In this document: positions 44,813-55,749 of the stretch, piece after piece | How the letters are laid out: each line of letters begins with the position of its first letter | Position numbering within the stretch: position 1 is the first letter of the stretch | Origin: Humulus lupulus | Lineage: Eukaryota > Streptophyta > Magnoliopsida > Rosales > Cannabaceae | Assembly (NCBI RefSeq): GCF_963169125.1 | Contig: NC_084801.1 | Location: 113,611,061-113,675,060, forward strand | Direction: 5' to 3' | DNA length: 64,000 nt | Program-made: the position numbers and the translations under genes | The notes under the pieces: model-generated | What the model was told of the DNA's origin: nothing | The model's input: the letters and a program-made list of their open reading frames with translations, nothing else | Database searches by the model: none

Positions 44813-45201
44813 GTTGTCATCCTCAGCCTTACTGCCACAAATTCTAGCTGATTGTTGAGGCATCTCAACAATATGCCTGCAATCAATGACGCCGCTCATC
44901 AGACATGATAACAACATCCAAAACCACCTCTCAGTTCGCACCAACCAACCATAAACAACAATCCACAATACATAAATAACACACAACACTCAAGGGGCCA
45001 TGCCCTAACATCATGCATATGTTATCACATTCATCATGGTCTATATAAAATAATCAGACAAACAGGGCACTCATGCACATTATCAAGCATACAATTCAAT
45101 GATCACCAACCAACCCTGAGTCGAGCTTGTCACTGACAGCAAGCGTACATGTTCGGTCAATCTCCATGAACCATAAACCTTGGCTCACTCTGATACCAAG
45201 T
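44813..45201 (-). other. Tekay2 leader with primer-binding site
   Basis: On the - strand TGGTATCAGAGT (45187-45198) follows the LTR after three bases; the last base differs from the usual TGGTATCAGAGC. The rest is untranslated leader like 10360-10681 of Tekay1. Nothing else is seen. Confidence 0.75.
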
Positions 45202-47414
45202 TGTAACGCCCTACTTCCTTAGAGTCGTTACTAAGTGAGTTTAAAATGTGCAATTAACTTGCTAATCGAGGTTTTAGGTTGAAAGTGTAGCTAAATTGTA
45301 ATACAAAAATCATATAATTTGAAAATGTAATCATTCACTGAAATTATAAAGCGTTATACATTTGGGATCCTAAAATGATGTTTAGAAATATTCACAACTC
45401 AAAATATGATTAAAGTCGACTAAATGACAAAATTAGATTTAATACAAAACATCTCCCAAAAATACCCCTGGCCGTGGTAGCCAAGCAGGCCGAACATGTG
45501 CACGCCGCTTCACGCTCTCTGTACTCATGGTTGATCGACCTTTCCCATGACCTTACCAGCACCATAGAGCATCCGTGAGGCGAAGCCCGGCAAGAAAACT
45601 CCACATAAGCAATCAACATATGCAAACCTATCAATTAGCATATAACAAAGCCGCCAACATGCTAAACACATAACGACCATGCCGTCCCAGGTGCTTTACC
45701 AGGCCCTTGGTTCGCAGTCTACACCATGAAGATAACCCAGGTTTCCAATAGGGGTCTCACCCTGGCAACTTGCACTTCGCGTGCTTAACGCTACTCCCGG
45801 CCCCTTGCTGTACTCGGCCTTACAGTTCTCGGCTTTCATCGTTCCTGACCCTTGTCATTCTCGGCCTTCGTCGTTCTCGGCCCTTGTCGTTCATTCATAA
45901 ATATGCATACATAGCATGAATTTAACAAATACTTAAACATATATAAACATAATCAATAGGGCTACACCCTCCAACACAATCACATAGGGCCATGCTCTGC
46001 AATACAAACTATATGGCTACACCCTGCTCTATGTTTACAACAGTTTTCTTACCTGTGTCCCAAGCTTCCCGAGCACCGATATCCCGAGCACAGTCCTCTA
46101 GTCCGAGCCTCGCTAAAACCCTAGTCAAAATGTATCAACAACATCCATCCATCAATTTCTAATCAATTAAATAACTTTGGGTTATAATTCTAGTCTACGG
46201 GACCTTCAAGTCTATCAATCCGTGTGATAAAATCCATCCCGAGCCTTAACTTTTGGATTCCCGAGCCTAAAACCTTCTTGGGGTCCAAAAACCCACTAAG
46301 CGTCGTGGCCCCAAGGTCCTATGCTGCGGCCCGCCTCAACCAGAAACCCAACTTTTATTTTTGCCTATGCGCGCCATGGCCTAACCTATAGGGTGTCGCG
46401 GCTTGCCCCTCTTCCTGGCCTCGCAAACGTTCTAGAGGGCCGCGGCTCACCAAGAACAATGTCGCGGACCGACCCTTCAAACCCAAAAAAATCCCCCATT
46501 TTCACAACTAAAACCAAGCCAATTTACCCCAAAATCAATCTAACAAGTCAATTTAATCACCACAACAGTTCTAGAATAGTCCCAGCAACACAACCTAACA
46601 AAAAGCTAGCTTAAAATCCCATCAAATCCCAAAGTCAATCTTCAACTTCAAAGACTTAAGAAAGCTAAAATTACTCAACCAATAATTACACAATCAAAAG
46701 GCTAAAATCACAGTTCAAAGCTTAACTTATCATCTGCTTGAATTCACAAATTGAAACTGAGCTAATCCCCAAGTTTAGAGCCCAAATTCCTTGCTTAATC
46801 TTCAATGTTTCCCTTGGTAAGGTTTAGAGAAAATAAGAGAGAGAGAAAAGGGGGTTAGGGTCGGTTGCCAAGTTTCTGAGTGTTACCTAAGTTTTGTAAT
46901 ACTTATCCTAGGTCACTTAAGTTACCTCCAAGGCTCGGGGTACCAAAAAGGTCCCCGAGGGAAAAATGGTAAATCTCCCTGATATTCCCTCCTAAACGTC
47001 CTAACTTTAAATATATCTCCAATTATTTATTTTCATAATCTGATAACCTAGTAAGATGTCTAATGCTTGAAATACCCCTTGACTCGCCCCGAGTCAGGTA
47101 TTGCATCCCGTTGTGACTTTCTAGCTAAACCGCTCCCTAGGACTGTCTCAGATCGTGCATCACAAATATATCACCAATCACACGCGGTAAAGATCACAAT
47201 ATTCACAAGTATTACATTTATGCCCTCAACGGGCTAAAATTACAAACAAGCCCCTAATAACTAAATGGGGCCCACATGCATATTTAATTCACCTAAACAT
47301 GCATTTCTAATCACATACTCCTCAAATTAACATATTAAAATAATAAATCACTTATTGCCCTACAGGCACACTAATCAAGGCCTTAAGCCTTATTAGCAAA
47401 TCTAGGATGCTACA
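45202..47414 (-). repeat. Tekay2 5' LTR (2213 bp)
   Basis: On the - strand it starts TGTAGCATCC (47414) and ends GGGCGTTACA (45202). It contains the GGCCGAGAACGGC-type array (about 45795-45895) and a GC-rich cluster at 46300-46480, both in line with Tekay1 LTRs. Confidence 0.88.
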
Positions 47415-50327
47415 TGCCTCATCTATCTCTATCGGGAGTCCGAGAGGGCGCATCATAGCGTCAACGGCTTGGGCTCCTGGAGCCAGGCCCACCTAATGGC
47501 ATGGGCTACCTTACCTCTCAAACAGTAATTCATGAACTTCCTAAAGTTTGTGGGGATAGCCCCTTTCCAACTTTCCCCCAACAGCTACAGAGTGCTCTCG
47601 GGGATGTACATTCCATACTAGAAGCAGAAATGGCTTGAGCCTTCACCTGCGGAGATCCTTTACCTCTACAGCTTTCGTACCACTCCTCGAAAGAAGGGTT
47701 CCAAGCGAGATGGTTATTATGCCCTGGAAAATTACACGGCATTGTCGTTCGACTATAAGGCTTCTCACCATAACGAGAATCACTCTCGAGACTACAAGGA
47801 CGCCTTCTTCTTCACGAAAGACTTCCCGAATCATAGCAACCTGACCCTGATTCTTGACTTCACCCGAGTTGGTGAGTATCTTCCCGAATGTGTTATCCTT
47901 TACCTTACAAGGGATTTTTTGTATTCGATACTTAGTTAATTCCTTTTGAATAGGTCCTTTCCTCCAAACCCACTATGTCCAGCTCTTCGAGGATCATCTC
48001 CAGACAATGAGGGCTCTCTCTGACTGGGACATGGACCTTAGCGTCCTGGTAACAGAATCGAACCTCATTACGTCGGGGCTTCTAAGCGTAGAACAATGAA
48101 TCAGCAACCTGGAGCTGAACAAGTACCGCCAATCCAAAAAGTCTCGGGAGCTGGCATCCCATTATATCAATTACATAGATGAGTTGGCCAAGAGGGTGTT
48201 ACAGAAACGACTGTCGGAGGACAGGCTGGTGAACGGGTGCATTGTAGAGGAGGCCCAAGATACACAAGAGGATCGGGAGCTCGAGGTAGAGCTTTAGGTA
48301 GGGCTGGAAGCTTCCCACCTTGACTCAGATAAATCACCTCTCGCTCTGAATTATGCTTCCCAAGTAGGTGGTAGGATAAGTCCCGAGCAGGTTTGGGCTT
48401 CCCTAGCCCTCCTTCATTGTAGTCAAATCTCACATCGGCGTTGGACTAGGGAAGAATTCCAAGATTACCTAGATTTAAAAGACGTTTATCTCCACCGCCC
48501 AAGGAGGCAGATCACTTCTCATGGTTTCGTACCCCTCAACCGAGTGATGTCCTTCAACTCGAGCTGGTTTTGCCAATATGCTACCAACATTAGTTGTGAG
48601 GTTGGGAATAGGATAATACACCCTCACTGTTTGCATCGAGGCTCAACTCATGGTGGGCCTCCGAGTAGTTTATGTTATTGAATTATCCATTTGTGTAGAA
48701 TGTACGCTAACTATTTGATTTGTTCATACAACTCACATGGGATTGGCAGACATTGCCCAATCCGCGCTAAGGTTAGGAGTACCCCCATCTCTTCATTGGG
48801 AGATGGGTCGTCGCATCCTCGGGAGCAACCCGAACCCTCTCCTCCTCCAAGAGGCAGAGAGTCTCCACTCCCCCCACGGAGGTCCTTGCAGTCGACTTGC
48901 CCCTGATGGTGGAGATCCCTTCCTTGCCCGGGTCAGATGAGGTAGTTCAAGAGCCAAGGCAAGAGGAGGTCACAGAACAAGATCAAGGGTCAGTTCAAGA
49001 CTCTGAGCAAGAGGCAGTGCAACCCCAGATCCGTCTCCTTTTGTATCCCAAGAGGTATGAAGGGGCCTTGCTGGAGCAGTACGAGAAGATGTTTCAACAC
49101 TTCGAGGTGAGGCTGGAAGAGGGCAACAAAGCCTTGCACGAGATGGCAGAGGCCCTTCATCAACTTAAGACACACCAAGAGAGGCCCATCATCCCTCCAA
49201 TTGGTCGGGACAAGCTGGAGACTTTGTTCTTCGCCAAGCTCGGGGAGATCATTGCTCCTCTTGTCGCCAAGTTCCTCCAGGGGGTCAGCTCCACCATGTG
49301 CTAGTTAACCGCACGAAGCTTCTCCCGACTCGACGACAGTAACGAGGCTTCTCTCGTGGCCTCTTGTCGGTACACCTCTATTCAAGTAAGCTAATCATTC
49401 CCCTATTTGAATTCAACTCATCAAGGTTTTATTAGGCTAACACATTTATTTTTTTCATTTTGTAGTCCGCCTTGGCCTGCCAGCGCCTGGGAAACTTTAG
49501 GATGGAGAAATTGTACGCACTCCAGAAGTCCCAGGAGAAAATTTTCTCGTTTTAGGAAAAAATGAAAGGCCCTCGGGAAGAACTTGCCCAGGTCAAGGCT
49601 GCCCTTGAGGACGAGCGAAAATGCTGTTAGGAGCTTGAGGAAGCCATCCAAAAGGCCTTCGAGGACATGCAGTAAGCCAAAAAGGAGATGAAGGCGGCCA
49701 TTGAGGGAATGCAGCGAGCCCAGGAGGAGGCTAAGAAGGCCACACCTGAGGTCGTTCGAGTGGTCCTAGAGAACTCCCAACTCCAGAAGCAGGCTAAGGA
49801 GGCTATCGACCGGGCTGAGCTAGTAGAGAGGAAGGCCCTCCAAGCCATGGAGTTGAACAAGTCTACTCGGTGCCAGGTGGAGAAGCTTGAACGAGAAACT
49901 AAGACTATCGCTAAGGATGCCTTCTATGTGGCCTAGTATCACAACCAAGACATGAGCTTGGACTTCACTGGGGAGCCCAAAAAGTATAGACTATGCTTCA
50001 ACGAGCGCTTCCAAAGCTACCCAAGCTGCCGAGGTGACCCAAGTGGGTCCAACGGCTGAGGCGACTCCATCTACCAAGGCCACTCAATCAATTGAGGTGA
50101 CTCCAGCTGCTAAACGGCCTGAGCAGGGGGTGCCCCGAGTCGAGATCCGATCATTGAACTAGTGGCGAAGGATCCCGAAGACTGATTATAATTTTTACAC
50201 TTAAGCCTATGTGCCATAAAATTATTGGGGTATAGAAAAACAATCGCTCGAACCCCTGAGCATAGTTTTAATTACTTACCAATTTAAGAATTATGTAGCT
50301 TACCTTGCTTTTTATTTGGTTTGGTTC

Positions 50328-51077
50328 TATGAATTCACCGTAACTTAAATTGCCACGAGAATAAGCACTCAAACCATTTTATACACTTGGTTATATAAAT
50401 TCAATGTAACAAAAATGTCACGAAAAAGAACTCAAACTATTTCAAACACTTGGTCCTATAAATTCAACGTAACATGAATGTCACGAGAACAAAAGCTCAA
50501 ACCATTTTAAACATTTGGTTCTATAAATTCAACATAACATGAATGTCACAAGAACAAGAACTCAAACCGTTTTAAAACTTGTTTCTATAAATTCAATGTA
50601 ACACGAAAGTCACGAGAACAAGAACTCAAACCGTTTCAAACACTTGGTTCTATAAATTCAATGTAACACGAATGTCACGAGAACAAGAACTCAAACTGTT
50701 TTAAACATTTGGTTCTATAAATTCAACGTAAAACAAATGCCATGAGAACAAGAACTCAAACTATTTTAAACACTTGGTTCTATAAATTCAACGTAACACG
50801 AATATCACAAGAACAACAACTCAAACCGTTTTAAACACTTGGCTCTATAAATTCAACGTAACACGAATGTCACGAGAACAAGAACTCAAACCGTTTTAAA
50901 CACTTGGTTCTATAAATTCAACGTAACAAGAATGTCACAAAAACAAGAACTCAAACCATTTTATACACTCGATTCTATAAATTCAACATAACACGAATGT
51001 CAAGAGAACTCACTTGTTTTGAACAGTTGGTTCTGTAAATTCAATGTAACACGAATGTCACAAGAACAAGAACTCAT
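50328..51077 (-). repeat. 65-bp minisatellite, about 12 copies
   Basis: Tandem units of about 65 bp. Each contains ttctataaattcaacgtaac, then acgaatgtcacgagaacaag, then aactcaaaccgttttaaaca. Successive intervals, measured by the tgg before each unit, are 63, 65, 64, 65, 65, 65, 65, 65, 65, 65 and 58 bp. Units differ by scattered substitutions; the outermost units are most diverged. It lies in the 3' untranslated part of Tat2. Confidence 0.93.
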
Positions 51078-51808
51078 AGTCCTAGAAGTAACTTTGACGT
51101 GGAATTTACCGATGGTCCTCACTCGACGTCCTATACCCCTGCAATCTAAAGATTTGGGCTATCAGGGGTCTTAGCATGTGAAACCACCTACCCCCTGAGT
51201 ATGTACTACTCGGGATGTCGGTTGGGAGTTTCAACATTGCTCTCCGAGTGCATATCTCATCATTTCTATACCATCTTACACCTCCTCGGGAGGGGATGTT
51301 AATGAGGAACCCAGGCGTAGGCTGCCTGGGTATCTGTCCATATTGTGCATATTAGGATTTGGTTATTACTCTCCGGGCGCGTGCTGTCCTTGGGATGTAA
51401 CCTAAATTCTTAAATCTGTGTTATACTGGGTTTTCTAGATATTGGATATAGTGACATTAGAGGCACTTCGCTTGTCGACTAGCCAAGCTTCCCATGTCAC
51501 GAATTTCCCAAGGCCAAGTATGGGGTACTCGGCCTTCTGTTCGAATCTCGAGACCAAGAGACTTAGCCAGAGCTCCTTGGGCTCGATGTCCATGGAAGAT
51601 GACAATAGCCTATTCTCGCGCTACTTGGGTTATCTAGCTCCTAGGTGCTAAGCTTAGTTCTGCCTGGAACAAGCTGCCTTCTAGGCTAGACTTAACTAGT
51701 TTCCTAGGATTTTCTATTCTCAGGACTGCGACGCTAGGCTTAGTATTGTCATTTGACAAGTTTAGTTTCCTAGGTCGTTCCTTGTGAGGTGTAGTGTTGC
51801 CCTAACTC

Positions 51809-51824
51809 CATGCCCCCCAAGTGA
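51809..51824 (-). other. Internal polypurine-like motif of Tat2
   Basis: ATCACTTGGGGGGCAT on the - strand, about 195 bp beyond the integrase stop. Identical over 16 nt to 25546-25561 in Tat1, in otherwise unalignable spacer. Confidence 0.65.
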
Positions 51825-52018
51825 TCGGAGACTAGTCTGCGGTCACTTGTCCAGGCGAGCAAGTGCTCTTACATAACATTAATAGTATATAAAGGAAACC
51901 AAAGAACATAAGTAGACAATAGATGTCTTACCATGTTTTATATACCCGCTTTTCATTACATGTGCCCGAAGGCTACAACGGGATTTATAGAAATGAAAAA
52001 TGTTTGATGCTTATATTA

Positions 52019-53100
52019 CTAGTAATACTGGCGAAGATGCTTGACATTCCAAGCGTGAGGAATCAACTCCCCACTAAGTCAAGCTAATTTGTATGTTCCA
52101 GGATATACCACACTCTCAAATTGGTATGGGCCCTCCCAGTTGGGTCCCATCACTCCTGCATCGGGGTCTCGGGTGGCTAAGAAGACTCTTCACAACACTA
52201 GATCTCCGACCCCAAATTTTCTATTTTTCACTTTCGAGTTAAAATATCTTGCCACCTTCTGCTGGTAGGTCGTTACTCGAAGCTGAGAAGCTTCGCGTAG
52301 CTCCTCGATGAGGTTCAGGGACTCCCGAAGTAAAGCATGGTTTGTGATCGGATCATACGTATCCATACTCATAGGCCAGCAAGAAGGGAGAATGGACGGT
52401 GGAGGTTTGGGTAGTGGTTTGGTAGCTCCACAATGCCCTAGGAAACTCCTTGAGCCAAGCTCTTTTTTCCTGCTCCAGCCTTTTCTTCAAAGTGGAATTG
52501 AGTTTCTTGTTAACTGCTTCCACTTGGCCATTGGCTTGTGGATAGGGCACGGAAGAGAAGCTCTTGATGATACCATGCCATTGACAGAAATTCGTGACCA
52601 CTTCACTGTCGAATTGCAATCCGTTGTCGGAGACTATCTTCCTCGGAAGCCCATACCTGCAAACGATGTTTTTAATGACAAAATCTAAAGACTTTTTGGT
52701 GGTGATTGTAGAGAGCGGCTCAACCTCAAACCACTTCATGAAGTAGTCGACGGCCACTATGGCATATTTCACCCCTCCCTTCCTTGTGGGTAGGGACTCG
52801 ATAAGATCGATGCCCAAGACGGCAAAAGGCCATGGGCTGATCATCTGCATAAGCTCATTTGGAGGTGCTCGCAGGATATTGGAAAAGCGTTGGCATTTTT
52901 CGCATTTCTTGACGTAACCCATCGCATCTTTGTTCATGGTGGGCCAAAAATACCCTTGCCTTAGATCTTCTTGGAGAGGCTCTGCCCCCCAGCGTGATCT
53001 TCGTAGAAAACTTCGTGTACCTCTCGTAGTATTAAATCAGCCTCTTGATTGGATACACATCGAAGCATGGGCAAAGGATAACCTTGCCTGTAAATACTAC
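52019..53100 (-). pseudogene. Tat2 integrase, catalytic triad intact
   Basis: Read right to left. The N-terminal part (about 53095-52940) is frameshifted, but the finger end CEKCQRFSNILRAP is clear. The open piece 52937-52353 has the catalytic Asp in IVAVDYFMKWFEVEP, Asp in KIVSDNGLQFDS and Glu in QANGQVEAVNKKLNSTLKKR. After a short break, 52372-52190 gives FNSKVKNRKFGVGDLVL, and the GPY-like tail (GPNWEGPYQFE) continues to a TAG at 52019-52021. Breaks near 52353 and 52190 separate the parts. Confidence 0.86.
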
Positions 53101-53239
53101 TACCCATGATTATGTACCTCGGTACTTGGTACAATAACTTCCGCTGCCTTCTTATCTTGGGGCAACTCCCCAGAGATGAGGTATTTAACTATTGGCTCCA
53201 TCCACCCATCTTGGGGTTGTATTGACTCCACCTTGTCTG

Positions 53240-53730
53240 GAGCCGAGATACTCGTAGACTCCAAGTAGTCAATGGGGACCACATTAATTAACTCAACATC
53301 TTTGGTTCTGGCTAGTTTAGTCAGGGCATCCGCATTGTAATTTTGCTCCCGCAGTACTTGCCAAATAGTGAATCTTCAGAAGTTATGCAACATTTCTTGA
53401 ACCATTGCCAATTACGCTACCATCTTTGTTCCCTGGGTCTGGTACTCTCTGAGAACTTAGTTCACCACGAGTTGGAAATCGCTAAAGATCTCGAGTCCTT
53501 CGGCCTTGAGCTCTAGTGCCATGCAGAGCCCAGTGATTAAGGCTTCGTACTCTGCTTTGTTGTTAGAGGCGCTAAAACCAAAGCGGAGGGCACTATGCAC
53601 CTTATGCCCCTCGAGTGAAAGAAAAATAAGTCCCGCCCCAGCGCCATTTTTATTCGAAGAGCCATCCATGAACAACTTCAAGGCTGGTCCGACCACTGGG
53701 TGCACTCAGTCCTCTCCTGATTCCCGGTGC
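53240..53730 (-). pseudogene. Tat2 archaeal-type RNase H (aRNH)
   Basis: The open piece 53705-53457 carries KLFMDGSSNKNGAGAGLIFL (first Asp), NNKAEYEALITGL (Glu) and IFSDFQLVVN (second Asp), followed by a stop. The distal part has NADALTKLA. Same domain and order as Tat0 and Tat1, which confirms the Tat lineage. Confidence 0.83.
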
Positions 53731-53739
53731 ACTAGGTAA

Positions 53740-54960
53740 TGAAATCAACGAGTGCTTGACCTTTTATGGTAGTCCTTGGATGATAGGTGATGTCAAACTA
53801 ACTCAGCTCCATCAACCACTTCAAGAGCCTTCTTGACAACTCAGACTTCTGAAGGACTTGTCGGAGGGGATGGTTTGTGAGGTCCTTAATCGGATGCACC
53901 TAGAAGTATGGTCTTACCTTCCGAGAGGCAACCATTAAGCAAAAGGCTAACTTCTCCATCACCAGGTACCTAGACTCTGCCCCCAGGAGTCTTTTGCTGA
54001 CATAATAGATGGAGTGCTGAAAACAGCTTTCTTCCTTTACCAATACTCCATTGATGGTGTCTTCTGAAACAGCCATGTAGAGCAGGAGAGGTTCTCTGTC
54101 TACTGGATTGGGTAGGATTGGAGGGTTTTTCCATGTGCACCTTGAGCTATTGGGATGCCTATTCGCACTCTTATGTCCATACAAACCTCTGACTTCCTCG
54201 GAGAACATTGAAGAAAGGGATGCACTTGTCCGTTTTGGAGACAAAATTGCTCAAAGCTGCGATCCTCCCTGTCAGGCTTTGAACGTCTTTATGCTTCCGG
54301 GGAGATGGCATTTCGATTAGGGCCTTGATCTTCTCAGGTTTTGCCTCAATGCCCCAAGCATTGACGATGAAGCCTAGGAACTTGCCAGAGGCAACCACAA
54401 ATGTACACTTTTGGGGGTTGAGCTTCATCCCGAATTGGCAGAGCACCACGAAGACCTTAGTCAAGTCACCCACGTGGTCTGGGCGGTCCTGGACTTGACC
54501 AACATATCGTCCACATAGACCTCCATGTTTCGACCCAATTGGTTTTCAACCCGAAAGGCATCACAATGTAACAATAAACACCCTTGTCGGTTCGAAAGTT
54601 AGTGTGCTCCTAATCAGTGATGTGCATGGATATCTAGTTATATCATAAGTATTCATCCATGAATGACAAGAACTCGTAACTAGAGGTGGCGTCGACCGTT
54701 TGGTCTATCTTGGGGAGCGGAAAGCAGTCCTTTGGACATGCCTTGTTAAGGTCCAAGAAATCGATGCATGTCCTCCAAGTGTCAGTCGACTTTGGCATGA
54801 GGAAAGGATTGGACAACCACCTGGGGTATTGGGCTTCTCAGATAAATCCATTAGTGAGAAGCTTGTACACTTCGCCCTTGAAAGCCTGTTTCCGAGTTTG
54901 ATCAAACGTCTGTTGCTTCTGCTAGACGGGAGCAAAGCTAGGATTGGCATATGATATTTG
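53740..54960 (-). pseudogene. Tat2 reverse transcriptase and Ty3-type RNase H
   Basis: Several short frames. In order: the fingers region at about 54950-54700 (frameshifted), then MEVYVDDMLVKS at about 54527-54490 with intact YVDD. Next is 54473-54171, with FGMKLNPQKCTFVVASGKFL and KIKALIEMPSPRKHKDVQSL. The RNase H-like connection 54244-53900 has LLYMAVSEDTINGVLVKEE and MEKLAFCLMVASRKVRPYF. Not functional. Confidence 0.8.
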
Positions 54961-55369
54961 GATCAATACCAGTCATGTCAGATTGTGACCACGCAAATAC
55001 GTCTTGGTTTCCTCGGAGGAAGCCCACCAATGCATCTCGGAATTCCATTTTTTAGCTTCCCCCAACTTTTTCTTTCCTGTCGGGGGTGGAAATATCAAGA
55101 ACTACCTCCTCCACCTCCTCTATTGGTTCAATGGACCTCTCCTCTTGAACCCTTGGATCTAACTCGTCAGGCCCCGAATCAAGGACAACTTGTACCTCTG
55201 AGGCCTCGAACTTCTTAGGACCTTCCTCCCTCACCATCATTACTCGAGCCTTGAGGGAGACATTGTAACACTGTCTTACCTATTTCTGGTCACCACAGAC
55301 TGTGTCGATACCTGCATCTATGGGGAACTTCATGCACAAATGATGGATGGAGGTGACGGCCCCAAACTC

Positions 55370-55720
55370 CACTAGTGCAGGACTTCCCAAGATGGTGTTT
55401 TACGCTGAGGAACAGTCCACCACCAAGAAGGTGCAGTATTTGAAGGCTTCTTCGTAGGGAGCTTTACCTGTCCTATCGGGATGAGGGCTTCTCCCAAAAA
55501 TCCATAAAGTGTCGAGGCGTACGGGGACAATTCTATCGTGGTCAACCCTTTCTCCTTGAAGGCTGACTTAAACAGGATGTTCACCAAACTCCTGTTGTCT
55601 ACTAGAATCTGCGCCATCATTTTGTTGAAGATTTGGCCTTCAATCACCAATGGGTCATGATGTGGGAAATGTACTCTCCGAGTGTCGTCTTTGGAGAATG
55701 TGATGACTTTTCAAAGCCAT
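55370..55720 (-). pseudogene. Tat2 protease with destroyed active site
   Basis: The piece 55650-55372 begins DPLVIEGQIFNKMMAQILVD in the extended frame. The active-site motif reads VDNRSLVNILF where V-D-T-G-S is expected, so both Thr and Gly are replaced. LSPYASTLYGFLGEALIPIG follows, then a frameshift. Upstream KDDTRRVHFPHH matches the DDAQHVRFPHS region of Tat0. Confidence 0.78.
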
Positions 55721-55749
55721 GACCTCTTCATCGTGATTCAAAGCCCACA

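Larger units (their letters stand above)
39012..47414 (-). mobile_element. Tekay2: Tekay/Del-type chromovirus inserted in the Tat2 antisense gene
   Basis: A - strand chromovirus with LTRs 45202-47414 (5') and 39012-40363 (3'), and an internal region with gag, protease, RT, RNase H, integrase and chromodomain. The flanks are tgact (39007-39011) and tgcct (47415-47419), a 5-bp duplication with one change. Removing it rejoins exon 2 of the antisense gene in frame. Internal length is about 4.8 kb, without nested insertions. Stops occur throughout. The 3' LTR lacks about 861 bp present in the 5' LTR. Confidence 0.9.
38229..50185 (+). pseudogene. Tat2 antisense extra gene (aORF), five exons, split by Tekay2
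   Basis: My model: exon 1 38229-38288 (ATG, 20 codons), intron 1 38289-38665, exon 2 38666-39011 continuing at 47420-47871 after Tekay2 and its duplication, intron 2 47872-47953, exon 3 47954 to about 48652, intron 3 to 48749, exon 4 48750-49385, intron 4 49386-49465, exon 5 49466-50185. Introns are GT-AG; the intron 3 donor is ambiguous (48653 or about 48671). Exon 2 holds IAPFQLSPNSYRVLSGMYIP, matching the Tat1 motif. Exon 5 is a long coiled coil (EEAKKATPEVVRVVLENSQL, VERKALQAMELN) with a tail AFYVA.YHNQDMSLDF. In-frame stops in several exons and a shift near 38765 show decay. Function unknown. Confidence 0.7.
50186..52018 (-). other. Tat2 spacer between integrase and antisense gene
   Basis: Non-coding 1.8 kb. 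Contains the 65-bp tandem array (50328-51077) and the internal polypurine-like motif (51809-51824). The stretch 51080-51800 has no credible open frame and no internal repeats that I can see. Confidence 0.7.

Noticed and set aside
48691..48940. Two overlapping small + strand open frames
   Set aside because: They are parts of intron 3 and exon 4 of the Tat2 antisense gene read in different frames, not separate genes.
50328..51077. Regular repeats resembling a CRISPR array
   Set aside because: The units are contiguous with no unique spacers, in plant DNA, so it is a minisatellite.
51442..51651. 69-codon open frame in the Tat2 spacer
   Set aside because: No domain or homologous frame in Tat1; chance open frame.
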